Assembly (NCBI GenBank): GCA_949296575.1
Contig: CASFPE010000030.1
Coordinates: 1 to 64,000 of the forward strand
Source of the DNA: an uncultured Bacteroides sp.
Lineage (GTDB): Bacteria; Bacteroidota; Bacteroidia; Bacteroidales; Bacteroidaceae
DNA: 64,000 nt
Direction: 5' to 3'
Shown piece after piece: positions 1 to 8,394 of this stretch. Both the position numbers and the translations under genes were made by a program. The notes under the pieces were generated by a model. That model was not told the DNA's origin, searched no databases, and worked only from the letters and a program-made list of their open reading frames with translations. Position 1 is the first letter of the stretch; every line of letters begins with the position of its first letter.

Positions 1-636
1 CTGCCCTTCGCGGCGGCGCACGTCGAGGCGGTGGCTGCCTGCCCCGGTGGCGGCGATGCCGGAGGCGGGGTCGGCGGCGAGGCGGCGCAGTTCCAGCCCG
101 GCGGTGGTGCGCCCCAGTCCGGTGAGGGCGGCGTAGGCGGGGACGGAGAGGCTGCCGTTCGCGCCGATGAAGGCGAGGGCGCGGGCCAGCCGCTCTTCCG
201 GCGCGTAGGGGGAGATGTGCCTTTTCCCCTGCCCGGCGACGCGCTCGGGGCGGCACTGGGCGGCCACGCCGTCCACCAGGGCCTTGTCGGGGCGGTAGTG
301 GACGGTGCGCACGCGGATGCTCTGGGCGTTGCGGCGGCTTTCTCCCGCGCCGGGCTGCTCGCGCTCTTTGCCGCGCCGCATGCCGAGGGCGGGGCGGAAG
401 GTGCCGATGCCGTCGACGCGGACGCTGCGGCCTTCGGCCATGACGTCGGCCATGGCCCCGGCCACGAGGGCGAGGACGCCTTTCACTTCGGCTTCGGTGA
501 AGGCCGTGTTGCGCGCGGCCAGCCGCGCCAGTTCGCCGGCCGTGCAGGGCGGGCCGGCCTGGAAACGGGGATAGGCCAGGGTGCGGCCCTCCTCGTTGAG
601 GTTGTTGATTTCCTGCATCACATACTTTGCTGCCAT
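1..636 (-). CDS. HU-like DNA-binding protein with C-terminal extension (3' end cut by window edge)
   Basis: An open frame of 212 codons starts at ATG 636 and runs off the left edge without a stop. The first half (MAAKYVMQEINN..., then FTEAEVKGVLALVAGAMADVM and the motif VRVDGIGTFRPAL) matches the HU-related fold of Bacteroidetes (TIGR01201-like), in which a dimer bends DNA. The FRP-x8-RxGK pattern and NAQSIRV segment are typical. The second half (about residues 140-205) looks like a winged-helix extension with RLARALAFIGANGSLSV and AALTGLGRTTAGLELRRLAADP. From memory, relatives of this type are about 210 residues long, so little is missing. GC at third positions is very high. Its promoter is not obvious. 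A second HU-like gene without the extension lies at 47892-48365. Confidence 0.8.
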   Translation of the reverse strand, partial: MAAKYVMQEINNLNEEGRTLAYPRFQAGPPCTAGELARLAARNTAFTEAEVKGVLALVAGAMADVMAEGRSVRVDGIGTFRPALGMRRGKEREQPGAGESRRNAQSIRVRTVHYRPDKALVDGVAAQCRPERVAGQGKRHISPYAPEERLARALAFIGANGSLSVPAYAALTGLGRTTAGLELRRLAADPASGIAATGAGSHRLDVRRREGQ

Positions 637-689
637 AGGTTTGTATTTTAAATTCCTTCGTTGCCTTTTCCGGAATCCTCCCCGCCGCG

Positions 690-821
690 TTCTTCGCGGG
701 ACGCGCGTGCATTCTTCGCGGGACGCGGGCGCGTTCTCCACGGGATGCGTGTGTATTCTTCGCGGGATGCGTGTGCATTCTCCACGGGATGCGGGCGCGT
801 TCTCCACGGGATGCGGGCGCG
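690..821. repeat. 22-bp tandem array, six units
   Basis: Six consecutive 22-bp units start at 690, 712, 734, 756, 778 and 800. Each begins TTCT(T/C)C(G/A)CGGGA(C/T)GCG and ends in a variable GTGCA/GGCGCG tail; units 5 and 6 are identical. 22 is not a multiple of 3, so the array is not a protein repeat. It fills the first part of the gap between the HU-like gene and menD, which are divergently transcribed. Confidence 0.85.
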
Positions 822-831
822 TTCTGCAAAC

Positions 832-915
832 AACGCCGCTGTTTTTGGAAACAGCGACGCCGTTTCCACAATCAACGCCGCCGTTTCTGCAATCAGCGTC
901 GCCGTCCGAAGATTC
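832..915. repeat. 21-bp tandem array, four units
   Basis: Four units start at 832, 853, 874 and 895, exactly 21 bp apart. They share A(A/G)CG(C/A/T)CGC(C/T)G followed by TTT or TCC and an AATC/ATTC end. The array directly continues the 22-bp array to its left (with a transition at 822-831) but has a different sequence. Confidence 0.75.
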
Positions 916-917
916 CT

Positions 918-1055
918 CCCGTGCAAAGATAAGTATTCCACCGCATCCGTGCAAGTATTCCAGCGTTTCCGTGCAAGAATCCCCATGTTCCTGTGCAAAA
1001 AGCCACGCGCTTCCCTGCAAGACCCCCAATGTTTCCGTGCAAAAATTCCCTGCCT
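918..1055. repeat. 22-bp tandem array, five units with TCCGTGCAA box
   Basis: Units start at 946, 968, 990, 1012 and 1034, all 22 bp apart, each opening with (T/C)C(C/T)(G/C)TGCAA and followed by 13 poorly conserved bases. A further copy of the box lies at 918-926 with a 28-bp spacing. The whole gap 637-1152 is thus three abutting arrays plus about 100 bp of menD leader; I see no gene in it. Confidence 0.8.
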
Positions 1056-1103
1056 GCGCGGCCGGAATCTGGCGGCGGGGGCGGGAAATCCCGGCAAATT
1101 CCT

Positions 1104-1111
1104 TATATTTG
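1104..1111 (+). promoter_or_regulatory. -7 box of menD promoter
   Basis: TATATTTG fits the Bacteroidales -7 consensus TAnnTTTG and lies 41 bp before the menD ATG. No good TTTG is found at the usual -33 spacing, so the call rests on the -7 box alone. It lies just outside the last repeat unit. Confidence 0.5.
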
Positions 1112-1152
1112 CGCCCGCAAGGGGCAAACCATCCCCCCTTGCGCACCTTGCC

Positions 1153-2823
1153 ATGTACACCGACAAGAAAAACATCCTCCTGCTGGCCGCCCTGCTCCAG
1201 GCGCACGGCGTGCGCAAAGCCGTGCTATGCCCCGGCAGCCGCAACATCCCCCTCGTGAAGACGCTCGCCTCCATGCCCGGCTTCACCTGCTACCCCGCCT
1301 CCGACGAGCGCGGCGCGGGCTACTTCGCCCTCGGCCTCGCCCTCCACGGCGGAAGCCCCGTGGCCGTGTGCTGCACGTCGGGCACTGCCCTGCTCAACCT
1401 CCACCCCGCCGTGGCCGAAGCCTTCTACCAGCAAGTGCCGCTCGTCATCCTGTCCGCCGACCGCCCCGCCGCATGGCTCGGCCAGATGGACGGGCAGGCG
1501 GTGCCGCAGCCCGGCGTGTTCGACCCGCTCGTGAAAATGTCGGTCAGCCTGCCCGAAATCCGCACCGAGGAGGACGAATGGCATTGCAACCGCCTCGTCA
1601 ACGAGGCCCTGCTCGAAACCGACCACCACGGCAAGGGCCCCGTCCACATCAACATCCCCGTCAACGAACCCCTCTTCCAGTTCACCGCCGCCGCCCTGCC
1701 CGAAGCCCGCGCCATCGCCCGCTACCAAGGGCTCAGCATGTACGGCAAAGACTACCAGCCCCTCATCAGCCGCCTCAACCAGTGCCAGCGGCGCATGGCC
1801 GTTGTCGGGCAGATGAACCTCATCTACCTGTTCAACAAGCGCGACAGCAAGCTCCTCTACAAGCACTTCGCCTGGTTCACCGAACACACGGCCAACCAGA
1901 CCGTCCCCGGCATGCCCGTCCGCGCCATCGACCCCCTCCTCGCCTCCATGGACGACGAAGCCCAGGAACGCATGAAGCCCGGCCTCCTCGTCACCTACGG
2001 CGGCCACGTCATCTCCGGGCGGCTCAAGCAGTTCCTCCGGAAGCACCCCCCCGCCGAACACTGGCACATCTCCCCCGACGGCCGCATCGCCGACACCTAC
2101 GGCCGCCTCACGGCGGTCATCGAGATGGACCCCTTCGAGTTCCTCGAAAGAATCGCCCCCCTCATCGACGCCCCCACGCCCGAATACCCCCGCCAATGGG
2201 AAGCCCTCGCCAAGGCCCTGCCCGCCCCCGCCTTCCCCTACTCGCAGATGAAAGCCATCGGCGAGGTGCTGAAGCGGCTCCCCGCCCCCTGCGCCCTCCA
2301 CCTCGGCAATGGCTCCACCGTGCGCTACGCACAGCTCTTCCCCCTGCCCCCCGGCGTGGAAGTGCTGTCCAACCGGGGGACGAACGGCATCGACGGGTCG
2401 CTCTCCACCGCCATCGGCTATGCCGCCGCCTCCGGGAAGCTCAACTTCGTGTGCATCGGCGACCTCAGCTTCTTCTACGGCATGAACGCCCTCTGGCCCG
2501 CCGCCAACTGCGGCGCCAACCTCCGCATCCTCCTGCTCAACAACGGAGGCGGGGAAATATTCCACGCCCTGCGCGGCATCGACGAAACCGGCGCGGCCGC
2601 CCGCTACATCACCGGCGCGCACCACGCCACGGCGCAAAGCTGGGCAGAAGCATGCGGATTCGAGTACCTCCCCGTCCACGACGACCGCGAGCTGGAAGAA
2701 GCCCTCGGGCGGTTCACCCAGCCCTCCGTCACCCGGCAGCCCCTCCTGATGGAAGTCTTCACCGACAGCGACGCCGACGTGCGCCACCTCCGGGAGTACT
2801 ACCGCAGCCTGAAGAAAGGATAG
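1153..2823 (+). CDS. menD: 2-succinyl-5-enolpyruvyl-6-hydroxy-3-cyclohexene-1-carboxylate synthase
   Basis: The 556-residue product is a full-length MenD, a thiamine-diphosphate enzyme. It joins isochorismate and 2-oxoglutarate to give SEPHCHC, the first committed step of menaquinone synthesis in the cytoplasm. Visible family marks are CPGSRNIPL (residues 26-34), the catalytic-type Glu52 in [31 protein letters not shown] (101-105), and in the C-terminal cofactor domain [17 protein letters not shown] and [13 protein letters not shown]. The frame stays open upstream to 661, but that part is repeat DNA. ATG 1153 begins the conserved [11 protein letters not shown] and has a -7 box 41 bp upstream. 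No other men gene is in the window. Coding GC is very high. Confidence 0.95.
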   Translation: MYTDKKNILLLAALLQAHGVRKAVLCPGSRNIPLVKTLASMPGFTCYPASDERGAGYFALGLALHGGSPVAVCCTSGTALLNLHPAVAEAFYQQVPLVILSADRPAAWLGQMDGQAVPQPGVFDPLVKMSVSLPEIRTEEDEWHCNRLVNEALLETDHHGKGPVHINIPVNEPLFQFTAAALPEARAIARYQGLSMYGKDYQPLISRLNQCQRRMAVVGQMNLIYLFNKRDSKLLYKHFAWFTEHTANQTVPGMPVRAIDPLLASMDDEAQERMKPGLLVTYGGHVISGRLKQFLRKHPPAEHWHISPDGRIADTYGRLTAVIEMDPFEFLERIAPLIDAPTPEYPRQWEALAKALPAPAFPYSQMKAIGEVLKRLPAPCALHLGNGSTVRYAQLFPLPPGVEVLSNRGTNGIDGSLSTAIGYAAASGKLNFVCIGDLSFFYGMNALWPAANCGANLRILLLNNGGGEIFHALRGIDETGAAARYITGAHHATAQSWAEACGFEYLPVHDDRELEEALGRFTQPSVTRQPLLMEVFTDSDADVRHLREYYRSLKKG

Positions 2824-2854
2824 GCAAAAAGGAAAGCGGGGCGGAAAAACAAAA

Positions 2855-2890
2855 GCCCGCCGGGTCCCCATCCGGGAAACCCGCGCGGGC
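2855..2890. terminator. stem-loop between convergent menD and MORN gene
   Basis: GCCCGC (2855-2860) pairs with GCGGGC (2885-2890), and inner GGGT (2862-2865) pairs with ACCC (2879-2882). It lies between two genes that converge, but has no clear T-run on either strand, so it is only a terminator candidate. Confidence 0.4.
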
Positions 2891-2940
2891 CATGCCCTTG
2901 CCGCCTGCCACCGCAAGCGGGAAGCAGGGATGGGACAAGG

Positions 2941-4104
2941 CTACTGCTTGAGGCGGCCCATCTCGTACACGCCACGGCGCACCACATTGCCCTCGCGGTC
3001 CGTCTCCACGAAAGGGCCGTCCTTCTTGCCCTCGCGGAAAAAGCCCTCGTAGCGCACGCCGTCCTTGTCCTCCATCACGCCCTTGCCGTCCTCCAGCCCG
3101 TTGGCGAAGCCGCCTTTGTACTTCGTCCCGTCCTGCTGCAGCAGCACGCCCTCGCCGTTGGCCTTGTTGTCCTTCCAGTAGCCCTCGTAAGTGTCGCCGT
3201 TGCCCCACGTGTACTTGCCGAAGCCGCTCCGCTGGTTGCTTTTCCACTGCCCCTCGTAAACGGCGCCGTTGGCCCACGTGAACGTCCCTTGGCCGTCCTG
3301 CTCGCCGTTGCGGAACTCTCCCACGTACTTGTTGCCGTTGGCATGCACGTAAATGCCCCGCCCCGTGCGTTCGCCGTCCACGTAAGTGCCTTCGTAGCGT
3401 TCGCCCGTATGGAAATAGTAAACGCCGCGCCCGTTCTGCACGTCGGCCTTCCATTCGCCCACGTAACGGTCGCCGTTGGCATACTCGTAAGTGCCTTTCC
3501 CTTGCCGGAGGTCGTCCGTCCACTGCCCGTCATACCTCGTGCCGTCGCCCCACACCAGAACGCCGTGGCCGTTCTTCCTGTCATTGGCCCACTCGCCATT
3601 GTACTCCGCGCCGCTGCTCCAAATGTACCTGCCGGCGCCCTCACGCTTGTCGTTCACCCAGTTGCCCGTGTAGATGTCCCCGTTGTAATAGTACATGGTG
3701 CCAGCGCCGTGCTGGTAGTCGCGGTACCACATGCCCTCGTAGCGGTTGTTGTTCATGAAATAAAACGTGCCTTGGCCATGCTGCTGGTCCTGGTACCACT
3801 GCCCCTCATAGCGTTCGCCGTCCGAAAAGGTATAAATGCCGTACCCCTCGCGCTTGCCCTTCACATACTCCCCTTCATAAGTGTCGCCAGTAGGGAATAC
3901 AGTCTTTCCCTTTCCATTGGGGCGGCCATAACGCAACTCGCCCGTATAAGCGCTGCCGTCTTTGAACGTATAGTTCCCAATCTTGATATGCGGAGAAAAC
4001 ACCCCGGCCACCTTGTCCACGAAACGGCCTTGCGCCGGCGCATCGGGAATGCCCATGGTTGCCATGCAGCACAGAAGCGCGAAAAATGAAATATGCCTTG
4101 ACAT
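2941..4104 (-). CDS. secreted MORN-repeat protein
   Basis: The 387-residue product starts with a signal peptide (MSRHISFFALLCCMATMG..., likely cut after PAQ). It then consists almost wholly of about 14 tandem 23-residue MORN repeats of the form YEGxWxxxxxxGxGxYxxxxGxx, from roughly residue 45 to 370. A short tail ends in GRLKQ. MORN repeats form elongated beta-hairpin ladders and usually bind partners or membranes; no enzyme domain is present. The frame continues upstream to 4167, but the signal peptide fixes ATG 4104. The gene converges with menD and lies downstream of the M16 gene, separated by a terminator. Its function is unknown. Confidence 0.85.
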   Translation of the reverse strand: MSRHISFFALLCCMATMGIPDAPAQGRFVDKVAGVFSPHIKIGNYTFKDGSAYTGELRYGRPNGKGKTVFPTGDTYEGEYVKGKREGYGIYTFSDGERYEGQWYQDQQHGQGTFYFMNNNRYEGMWYRDYQHGAGTMYYYNGDIYTGNWVNDKREGAGRYIWSSGAEYNGEWANDRKNGHGVLVWGDGTRYDGQWTDDLRQGKGTYEYANGDRYVGEWKADVQNGRGVYYFHTGERYEGTYVDGERTGRGIYVHANGNKYVGEFRNGEQDGQGTFTWANGAVYEGQWKSNQRSGFGKYTWGNGDTYEGYWKDNKANGEGVLLQQDGTKYKGGFANGLEDGKGVMEDKDGVRYEGFFREGKKDGPFVETDREGNVVRRGVYEMGRLKQ

Positions 4105-4119
4105 GATATAAACGGTTAC

Positions 4120-4148
4120 AAAAAAACAACGCCCCCGGAAGGGCGTTG
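4120..4148 (-). terminator. intrinsic terminator of the M16 gene
   Basis: On the minus strand CAACGCCC (4148-4141) pairs perfectly with GGGCGTTG (4134-4127) around a 6-nt loop, followed by a run of T (4126-4120). It lies 39 bp after the M16 stop codon. Confidence 0.75.
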
Positions 4149-4149
4149 A

Positions 4150-4157
4150 CAAAGTTA
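4150..4157 (-). promoter_or_regulatory. -7 box of MORN gene promoter
   Basis: On the minus strand TAACTTTG fits TAnnTTTG. The predicted transcript start falls inside the upstream arm of the neighbouring terminator hairpin, so the new transcript would lack a full stem and escape termination. No clear -33 box was found. Confidence 0.5.
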
Positions 4158-4186
4158 ATGCTTCCACCGAAAAAGACAGGGCGATG

Positions 4187-5503
4187 TTAGGGTTTGTTAG
4201 CGTTTTTTTTGCCCACGATAACTTTCACCAATTCCTCCGGGCGGAGGTATTCACGGGCCAACTGGCGTATCTCATCAGGCGTGACGCCCTGCACGGCCTC
4301 CAAAGCCCTCAGGTAGTAATCGTCGTCCAGATGATTGGTCTCAATGAAGCTCCAGGCATCTGCCAAAGAGAAAGGCCCCTCAAAACTGCGGCACATCTGC
4401 CCCAACATGTAATTGCGCACCATGGAAAGCTCGGCATCCGCCACAGGCTCGTCCTTCAGGCGCTGCATCTCGCGGGCAATCTCGCGGGTGATGTTGCCGG
4501 CATGCCGGGCATCGGCTTCGGTGGCAATAGCCAGCACTCCCGTGCCGGGATAGAACAGCAACGCGGCAGATATGCCATAAGTGTAACCTTTGTCCTCACG
4601 GATGTTCGACATCAGGCGACTCCCAAAGTAACCGCCGAACAGGGTAAGCAGCACCCGAAGCTTCAAGTAGTCGGGATGGCTTTGGCTGATGGTCAGATAA
4701 CCGTACCGAAAGGAATTCTGCATGGATTCGTTGCGTTCCACAAACAACTCTTTCTCCCCCTGAGGCGGAATACGGTAATGCATGAACTCCGCCCGCAAGC
4801 GCGACTTGCCCCAAAGGTCAGATCCGAACAAACGTTCCGTCTCCCGCAAGATGTCGTCCGTCACTTTTCCGGAAAGATAAATTGAACAGTTCGCCGAACA
4901 ATAAAAAGCATCATGGAAAGACCTGAGTTTATCAGGCGTGACAGCATCATAATCATCCAACGCCACCGTCTTTCCGCGTGGATGCTCACTGCCGAACATG
5001 GAGAGATAGAAATACTTCTGCGCCACGAAATCGCCTTTCCTGCTATTCACTTGGTATTGCTGCCGGTTCGCGCTCAAGACAACTTGCAACTCTTGCTCCG
5101 GGAAGGCCGGTTCTTTCACCATCGATTCCACAATCGGCATCACCTGAGAGAAATATTTATTGAGGGAATATACAGACAGGCTGGAATACTCCATCCCGGA
5201 CGAAAGTTCAAGCCACGCGCCATAATAATCCAGTTTCTCTGCAATCTGCGCCGAAGTATAAGAGCGGGTGCCTTCACGAAGCATGCGGTTGGCCATCATA
5301 GCCTGCAACTGAAAAGACTGTTGGTAACGTCCTCCCCGGAAGATGATATCCAACCGGACAACATCTTCTTTGCCCGCACGGATGATGTTCAGCGCGACGC
5401 CGTTTGCCATTTTCCTGCGTTCCGGCTTCAGCAATCCCATATGCCTCAAAGCTTGAGTCTCTGGTTGCCGAGTACGGTCAAGCGTAATTCCTGTAGATTC
5501 CAT
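4187..5503 (-). CDS. M16-family peptidase-like protein without zinc site
   Basis: The 438-residue protein has the two-domain fold of M16 (insulinase/MPP-like) subunits: an N-terminal half with RKMANGVALNIIRAGKEDVVRLDIIFRGG and a C-terminal half with LFGGYFGSRLMSNIREDKGYTYGISA, the R/Y motif of the inactive domain. The HxxEH zinc motif expected near residue 70 is replaced by MMANRMLREGTRSYTSA, so it cannot be a classical zinc protease. In M16 families such proteins often pair with a catalytic subunit; none is adjacent. There is no signal peptide. The start at 5503 (MESTGITLDRT) is chosen because the longer frame would run past the -7 box at 5525-5532. Confidence 0.8.
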   Translation of the reverse strand: MESTGITLDRTRQPETQALRHMGLLKPERRKMANGVALNIIRAGKEDVVRLDIIFRGGRYQQSFQLQAMMANRMLREGTRSYTSAQIAEKLDYYGAWLELSSGMEYSSLSVYSLNKYFSQVMPIVESMVKEPAFPEQELQVVLSANRQQYQVNSRKGDFVAQKYFYLSMFGSEHPRGKTVALDDYDAVTPDKLRSFHDAFYCSANCSIYLSGKVTDDILRETERLFGSDLWGKSRLRAEFMHYRIPPQGEKELFVERNESMQNSFRYGYLTISQSHPDYLKLRVLLTLFGGYFGSRLMSNIREDKGYTYGISAALLFYPGTGVLAIATEADARHAGNITREIAREMQRLKDEPVADAELSMVRNYMLGQMCRSFEGPFSLADAWSFIETNHLDDDYYLRALEAVQGVTPDEIRQLAREYLRPEELVKVIVGKKNANKP

Positions 5504-5524
5504 TGTATTCCTGTAAGTGACGCG

Positions 5525-5532
5525 CAAATGTA
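5525..5532 (-). promoter_or_regulatory. -7 box of M16 gene promoter
   Basis: On the minus strand TACATTTG matches TAnnTTTG, 21 bp upstream of ATG 5503. The nearest TTTG upstream has a 24-bp spacing, longer than usual. Confidence 0.5.
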
Positions 5533-5541
5533 TAACAAAGA

Positions 5542-5573
5542 TTTGGTATTCCTCTACAAAACATGCATATTTG
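5542..5573 (+). promoter_or_regulatory. promoter of HPPK-like gene
   Basis: TTTG at 5542-5545, a 20-bp spacer, then CATATTTG at 5566-5573, one base off TAnnTTTG. It interleaves with the divergent M16 promoter in the same 87-bp gap. Confidence 0.5.
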
Positions 5574-5590
5574 CACACAAATTAGAACCA

Positions 5591-5950
5591 ATGGACGCAC
5601 ATTCCTGCCTTCTCTGCATGGGATCCAATACGGAACCTGCCAAAAACTTGCAAATGGCCCGCGAAAGCCTGCAACGCTTCTTTCCCGACATCCGCTTCGG
5701 GGAAGAACAGCAAACAGAAGCGCACACTTTCAGCTACAACCGCTCACCGTTCCTGAACCAAACGGGACGCTTCCACACCCTCATGTCCAAGGAAAAGGTG
5801 CTGGCTATCTGCAAACAAATAGAACGGCTGGCAGGGCGCACTCAAGAAGACAAATCAAGAGAAATCATCAAATTAGACATTGACCTCCTGCAATATGACC
5901 ACCTCATATTGAAACCTGAGGACATGAAGCTGCCCTACGTGGCACGCTGA
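5591..5950 (+). CDS. short HPPK-like protein (7,8-dihydropterin pyrophosphokinase family)
   Basis: The 119-residue protein has the outline of hydroxymethyl-dihydropterin pyrophosphokinase (folate pathway): CMGSNTEPAKNLQMA near the N-terminus, then IERLAGRTQEDKSREIIKLDIDLLQYD, equivalent to the family's GR...R...DIDLL magnesium and substrate loop. The basic residue normally just before DIDLL is Lys rather than Arg. The C-terminal stretch LPHP...R.FVL.PL of normal enzymes (about 150-160 residues) is missing: the protein ends LPYVAR. It may be a degenerate or divergent relative. A frame open to 4913 covers the antisense of the M16 gene; ATG 5591 is preferred for its promoter. Confidence 0.65.
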   Translation: MDAHSCLLCMGSNTEPAKNLQMARESLQRFFPDIRFGEEQQTEAHTFSYNRSPFLNQTGRFHTLMSKEKVLAICKQIERLAGRTQEDKSREIIKLDIDLLQYDHLILKPEDMKLPYVAR

Positions 5951-5954
5951 TTAC

Positions 5955-8273
5955 TTATTCAAAAATGGCATCCAGCCCTTCGCTGTCGTCAATCTGCTCC
6001 AACAAAGCATCCTTGCAAGGGTCGTATTCTTCGGGGAACACAAACACTTCTTCTTCCGAATAGCCCAAGGATTCATCGGCAAGCACCTGCTTCATGTAGT
6101 TCACCCAAATAGGAAGCGCCATGCTGGCTCCTTGCCCGTTCAGCATCGTGTCAAAATGAATGTCGCGTTCCTCGCCGCCAACCCAGCACCCCGACACCAA
6201 CGATGGCGTGAATCCCATGAACCATCCATCGGAATTGCGGTTGGTTGTCCCGGTCTTTCCGCCCATGTCTGCCTGAATGCCCAAGCGGCGCACGCGCCCT
6301 GCCGTCCCTTCATTGACCACAGCCCTCAGCATGACCAACATTTTGTAAGCACTCTCCTCGCTAATCACTTCATTGATTTGCGGCGAGAAAGTGGCAATCA
6401 CGTTCCCCTCATTGTCCTCTATGCGGGTCACAAACATCGGTGCCGTGCGTATTCCCTTGTTGGCAAAAGCCGTATAGGCACTGACCATCTCCCCGACAGA
6501 TATTTCGCATGGCCCCAAGCAAAGCGAAACGGTAGGCTGTATGTCTTGGTTCAACACGCCGAATGAATGTATCAAGCGCACCAACGCATACGGATCCAGC
6601 TTGCTCATCAGATAGGCCGTCACCCAATTGTCAGAATTGGCCAACCCCCATTTCAACGTCACCATCTCCCCGTAACGTTTCTTGTTGGCATTGCGTGGCG
6701 ACCATGGAATGCCGTTGGCATCCAGCAAAGTCTGCTCCACATGCCGGGTCTCGTCGCAAGGAGAGAAACCGTTTTCCATGGCCAATGTATAAACAAACGG
6801 CTTCACTGTTGAACCCACTTGCCTTCGCCCCACCATGGCCATGTCATATTGGAAATAACGATATTCAGGCCCTCCCACATAAGCTTTCACAGCACCAGTC
6901 AAGGGTTCCATCGACATGAAACCCGCTCTCAGGAAATGCTTGTAGTATCGGATGGAATCAAGGGGCGACATAATTGTGTCTTTTTCCCCGTTCCAAGTGA
7001 ACACCGACATTTCATGCGGCACGTCAAACGAGCGTCGGATTTCCTCATCCGAACAACCGCTTGCTTTCATCAAACGGTAACGATCAGTCTGCCTCATCGC
7101 CCTCCACAATATGTCCGACACTTGCTCTTGCGTCAGCATGCTGGTGTAGGGGGCATTCTTGCGCCCTTTCTTTTCCTTGAAGAAACGAGGCTGCAACACT
7201 TCGCTCAAATGCTGGCGCACGGCATCTTCCGCATATTTCTGCATGCGTGAGTCAATGGTGGTGTAAATTTTCAGCCCGTCTGTATAGATATTATAGTTGC
7301 TTCCATCCTTCTTCTTGTTCTTGGCGCACCATCCGAACAGCGGGTTGTTTTCCCATGCCAGCGAATCTTCATAATATTGTTGCATCTGCCATCCCCGGTA
7401 CTTGCTTTTCACCGGTTCTTTGGCTGTCATCACTCCCCGCAGGTATTCACGGAAATAAGTGGCCAGCCCTTCTTTGTGATCCACCTTTTTATAATGCAAC
7501 GCCAAGGGAAGTTGCTGCAGGGAGTCGCATTCCTCCGCTGTGATGTACCCAGCCTTGAGCATCTGCCCAAGCACTACGTTGCGGCGCCCGCGTGTCCGTT
7601 CGTTGAAACGCACCGGATTATACAAAGAGGGGTTCTTGCACATGCCCACCAGCGTGGCCGCTTCTTCTATGTTCAAGTTGCGCGGTTCCTTTGAGAAATA
7701 GGTGTTGGATGCCGTCTTGATGCCCACGGCATTGTTCAGGAAATCGAATTTGTTCAAATACATCGTCAAGATTTCCTCCTTTGTGTAATAACGTTCCAAA
7801 CGGACAGCTATCACCCACTCTATCGGCTTTTGGAACAAACGTTCCAGCACATTCTCCGCGCTGGGCGAATACAACTGCTTGGAAAGCTGCTGGGTGATGG
7901 TGCTTCCTCCCCCCGCATTTTTCTGCATCAACAGCCCGCGCTTCACGATAGCCCTGAACAATGCCTTTGCGTCAATGCCGGAATGTTCGGCAAAGCGGAT
8001 GTCTTCTGTCGCAATCAATGCGTTCACCAAGTTAGGCGACAAGTCATTGTATCCCACATAAACGCGGTTTTCTTTGCTCAGCGACCAAGTACCCAACGTC
8101 TTTCCATCCGAAGAAATCACTTGGGTTGCAAACTTGTAATTCGGGTTTTCCAGTTCTTCCACCGGAGGCATGTAGCCAATCCATCCTTTTGCGATGGCAG
8201 TAAACAGAAGCACTAAGGCGAGAAGGCCCAGAAACAACAGGCACCAGAGTATATAAATGATTTTCTTTTTCAT
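5955..8273 (-). CDS. class A penicillin-binding protein (PBP1A-like)
   Basis: The 772-residue bifunctional peptidoglycan synthase has an N-terminal membrane anchor (residues 4-27, IIYILWCLLFLGLLALVLLF) and then a GT51 glycosyltransferase domain with ATEDIRFAEHSGID and GGGSTITQQLSKQLY. A penicillin-binding transpeptidase domain follows, with the SxxK nucleophile motif in VGSTVKPFVY, SDN, and KTGTTNRNSDGWF. It polymerises and crosslinks glycan strands in the periplasm. Length and motif order are normal. It converges with the HPPK-like gene, with only 4 bp between the stop codons. A -7 box lies 20 bp upstream. Confidence 0.95.
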   Translation of the reverse strand: MKKKIIYILWCLLFLGLLALVLLFTAIAKGWIGYMPPVEELENPNYKFATQVISSDGKTLGTWSLSKENRVYVGYNDLSPNLVNALIATEDIRFAEHSGIDAKALFRAIVKRGLLMQKNAGGGSTITQQLSKQLYSPSAENVLERLFQKPIEWVIAVRLERYYTKEEILTMYLNKFDFLNNAVGIKTASNTYFSKEPRNLNIEEAATLVGMCKNPSLYNPVRFNERTRGRRNVVLGQMLKAGYITAEECDSLQQLPLALHYKKVDHKEGLATYFREYLRGVMTAKEPVKSKYRGWQMQQYYEDSLAWENNPLFGWCAKNKKKDGSNYNIYTDGLKIYTTIDSRMQKYAEDAVRQHLSEVLQPRFFKEKKGRKNAPYTSMLTQEQVSDILWRAMRQTDRYRLMKASGCSDEEIRRSFDVPHEMSVFTWNGEKDTIMSPLDSIRYYKHFLRAGFMSMEPLTGAVKAYVGGPEYRYFQYDMAMVGRRQVGSTVKPFVYTLAMENGFSPCDETRHVEQTLLDANGIPWSPRNANKKRYGEMVTLKWGLANSDNWVTAYLMSKLDPYALVRLIHSFGVLNQDIQPTVSLCLGPCEISVGEMVSAYTAFANKGIRTAPMFVTRIEDNEGNVIATFSPQINEVISEESAYKMLVMLRAVVNEGTAGRVRRLGIQADMGGKTGTTNRNSDGWFMGFTPSLVSGCWVGGEERDIHFDTMLNGQGASMALPIWVNYMKQVLADESLGYSEEEVFVFPEEYDPCKDALLEQIDDSEGLDAIFE

Positions 8274-8293
8274 GTCAAAAACAATATCAGTTG

Positions 8294-8301
8294 CAAAAAT
8301 A
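8294..8301 (-). promoter_or_regulatory. -7 box of PBP gene promoter
   Basis: On the minus strand TATTTTTG fits TAnnTTTG, 20 bp before ATG 8273; the -33 region is not recognisable. Confidence 0.5.
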
Positions 8302-8345
8302 GAACAATTCTTTCAATCCAGAGCGGCCATTTAATCTTTTTTTTG

Positions 8346-8353
8346 TACCTTTA
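8346..8353 (+). promoter_or_regulatory. possible -7 box of the pyrBI operon
   Basis: TACCTTTA, one base off TAnnTTTG, lies 41 bp upstream of pyrB. No attenuator-like hairpin with a T-run lies between it and the start codon, so I see no sign of E. coli-style pyrBI attenuation. Confidence 0.35.
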
Positions 8354-8394
8354 CCGTCACATATCGCATGAATAGACAATAACATATTAACAAG

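Noticed and set aside
946..1055. CRISPR array
   Set aside because: Conserved boxes are only about 9 bp and spacers about 13 bp, far shorter than CRISPR repeats and spacers, and no cas gene is nearby.
661..1152. N-terminal extension of MenD
   Set aside because: It would translate the repeat arrays; the family start and the -7 box fit ATG 1153.
993..2951. 652-codon open frame overlapping menD
   Set aside because: Arg/Pro-rich shadow of menD in GC-rich DNA; no domain pattern.
3289..4089. 266-codon frame opposite the MORN gene
   Set aside because: Antisense shadow produced by the repeated MORN codons.
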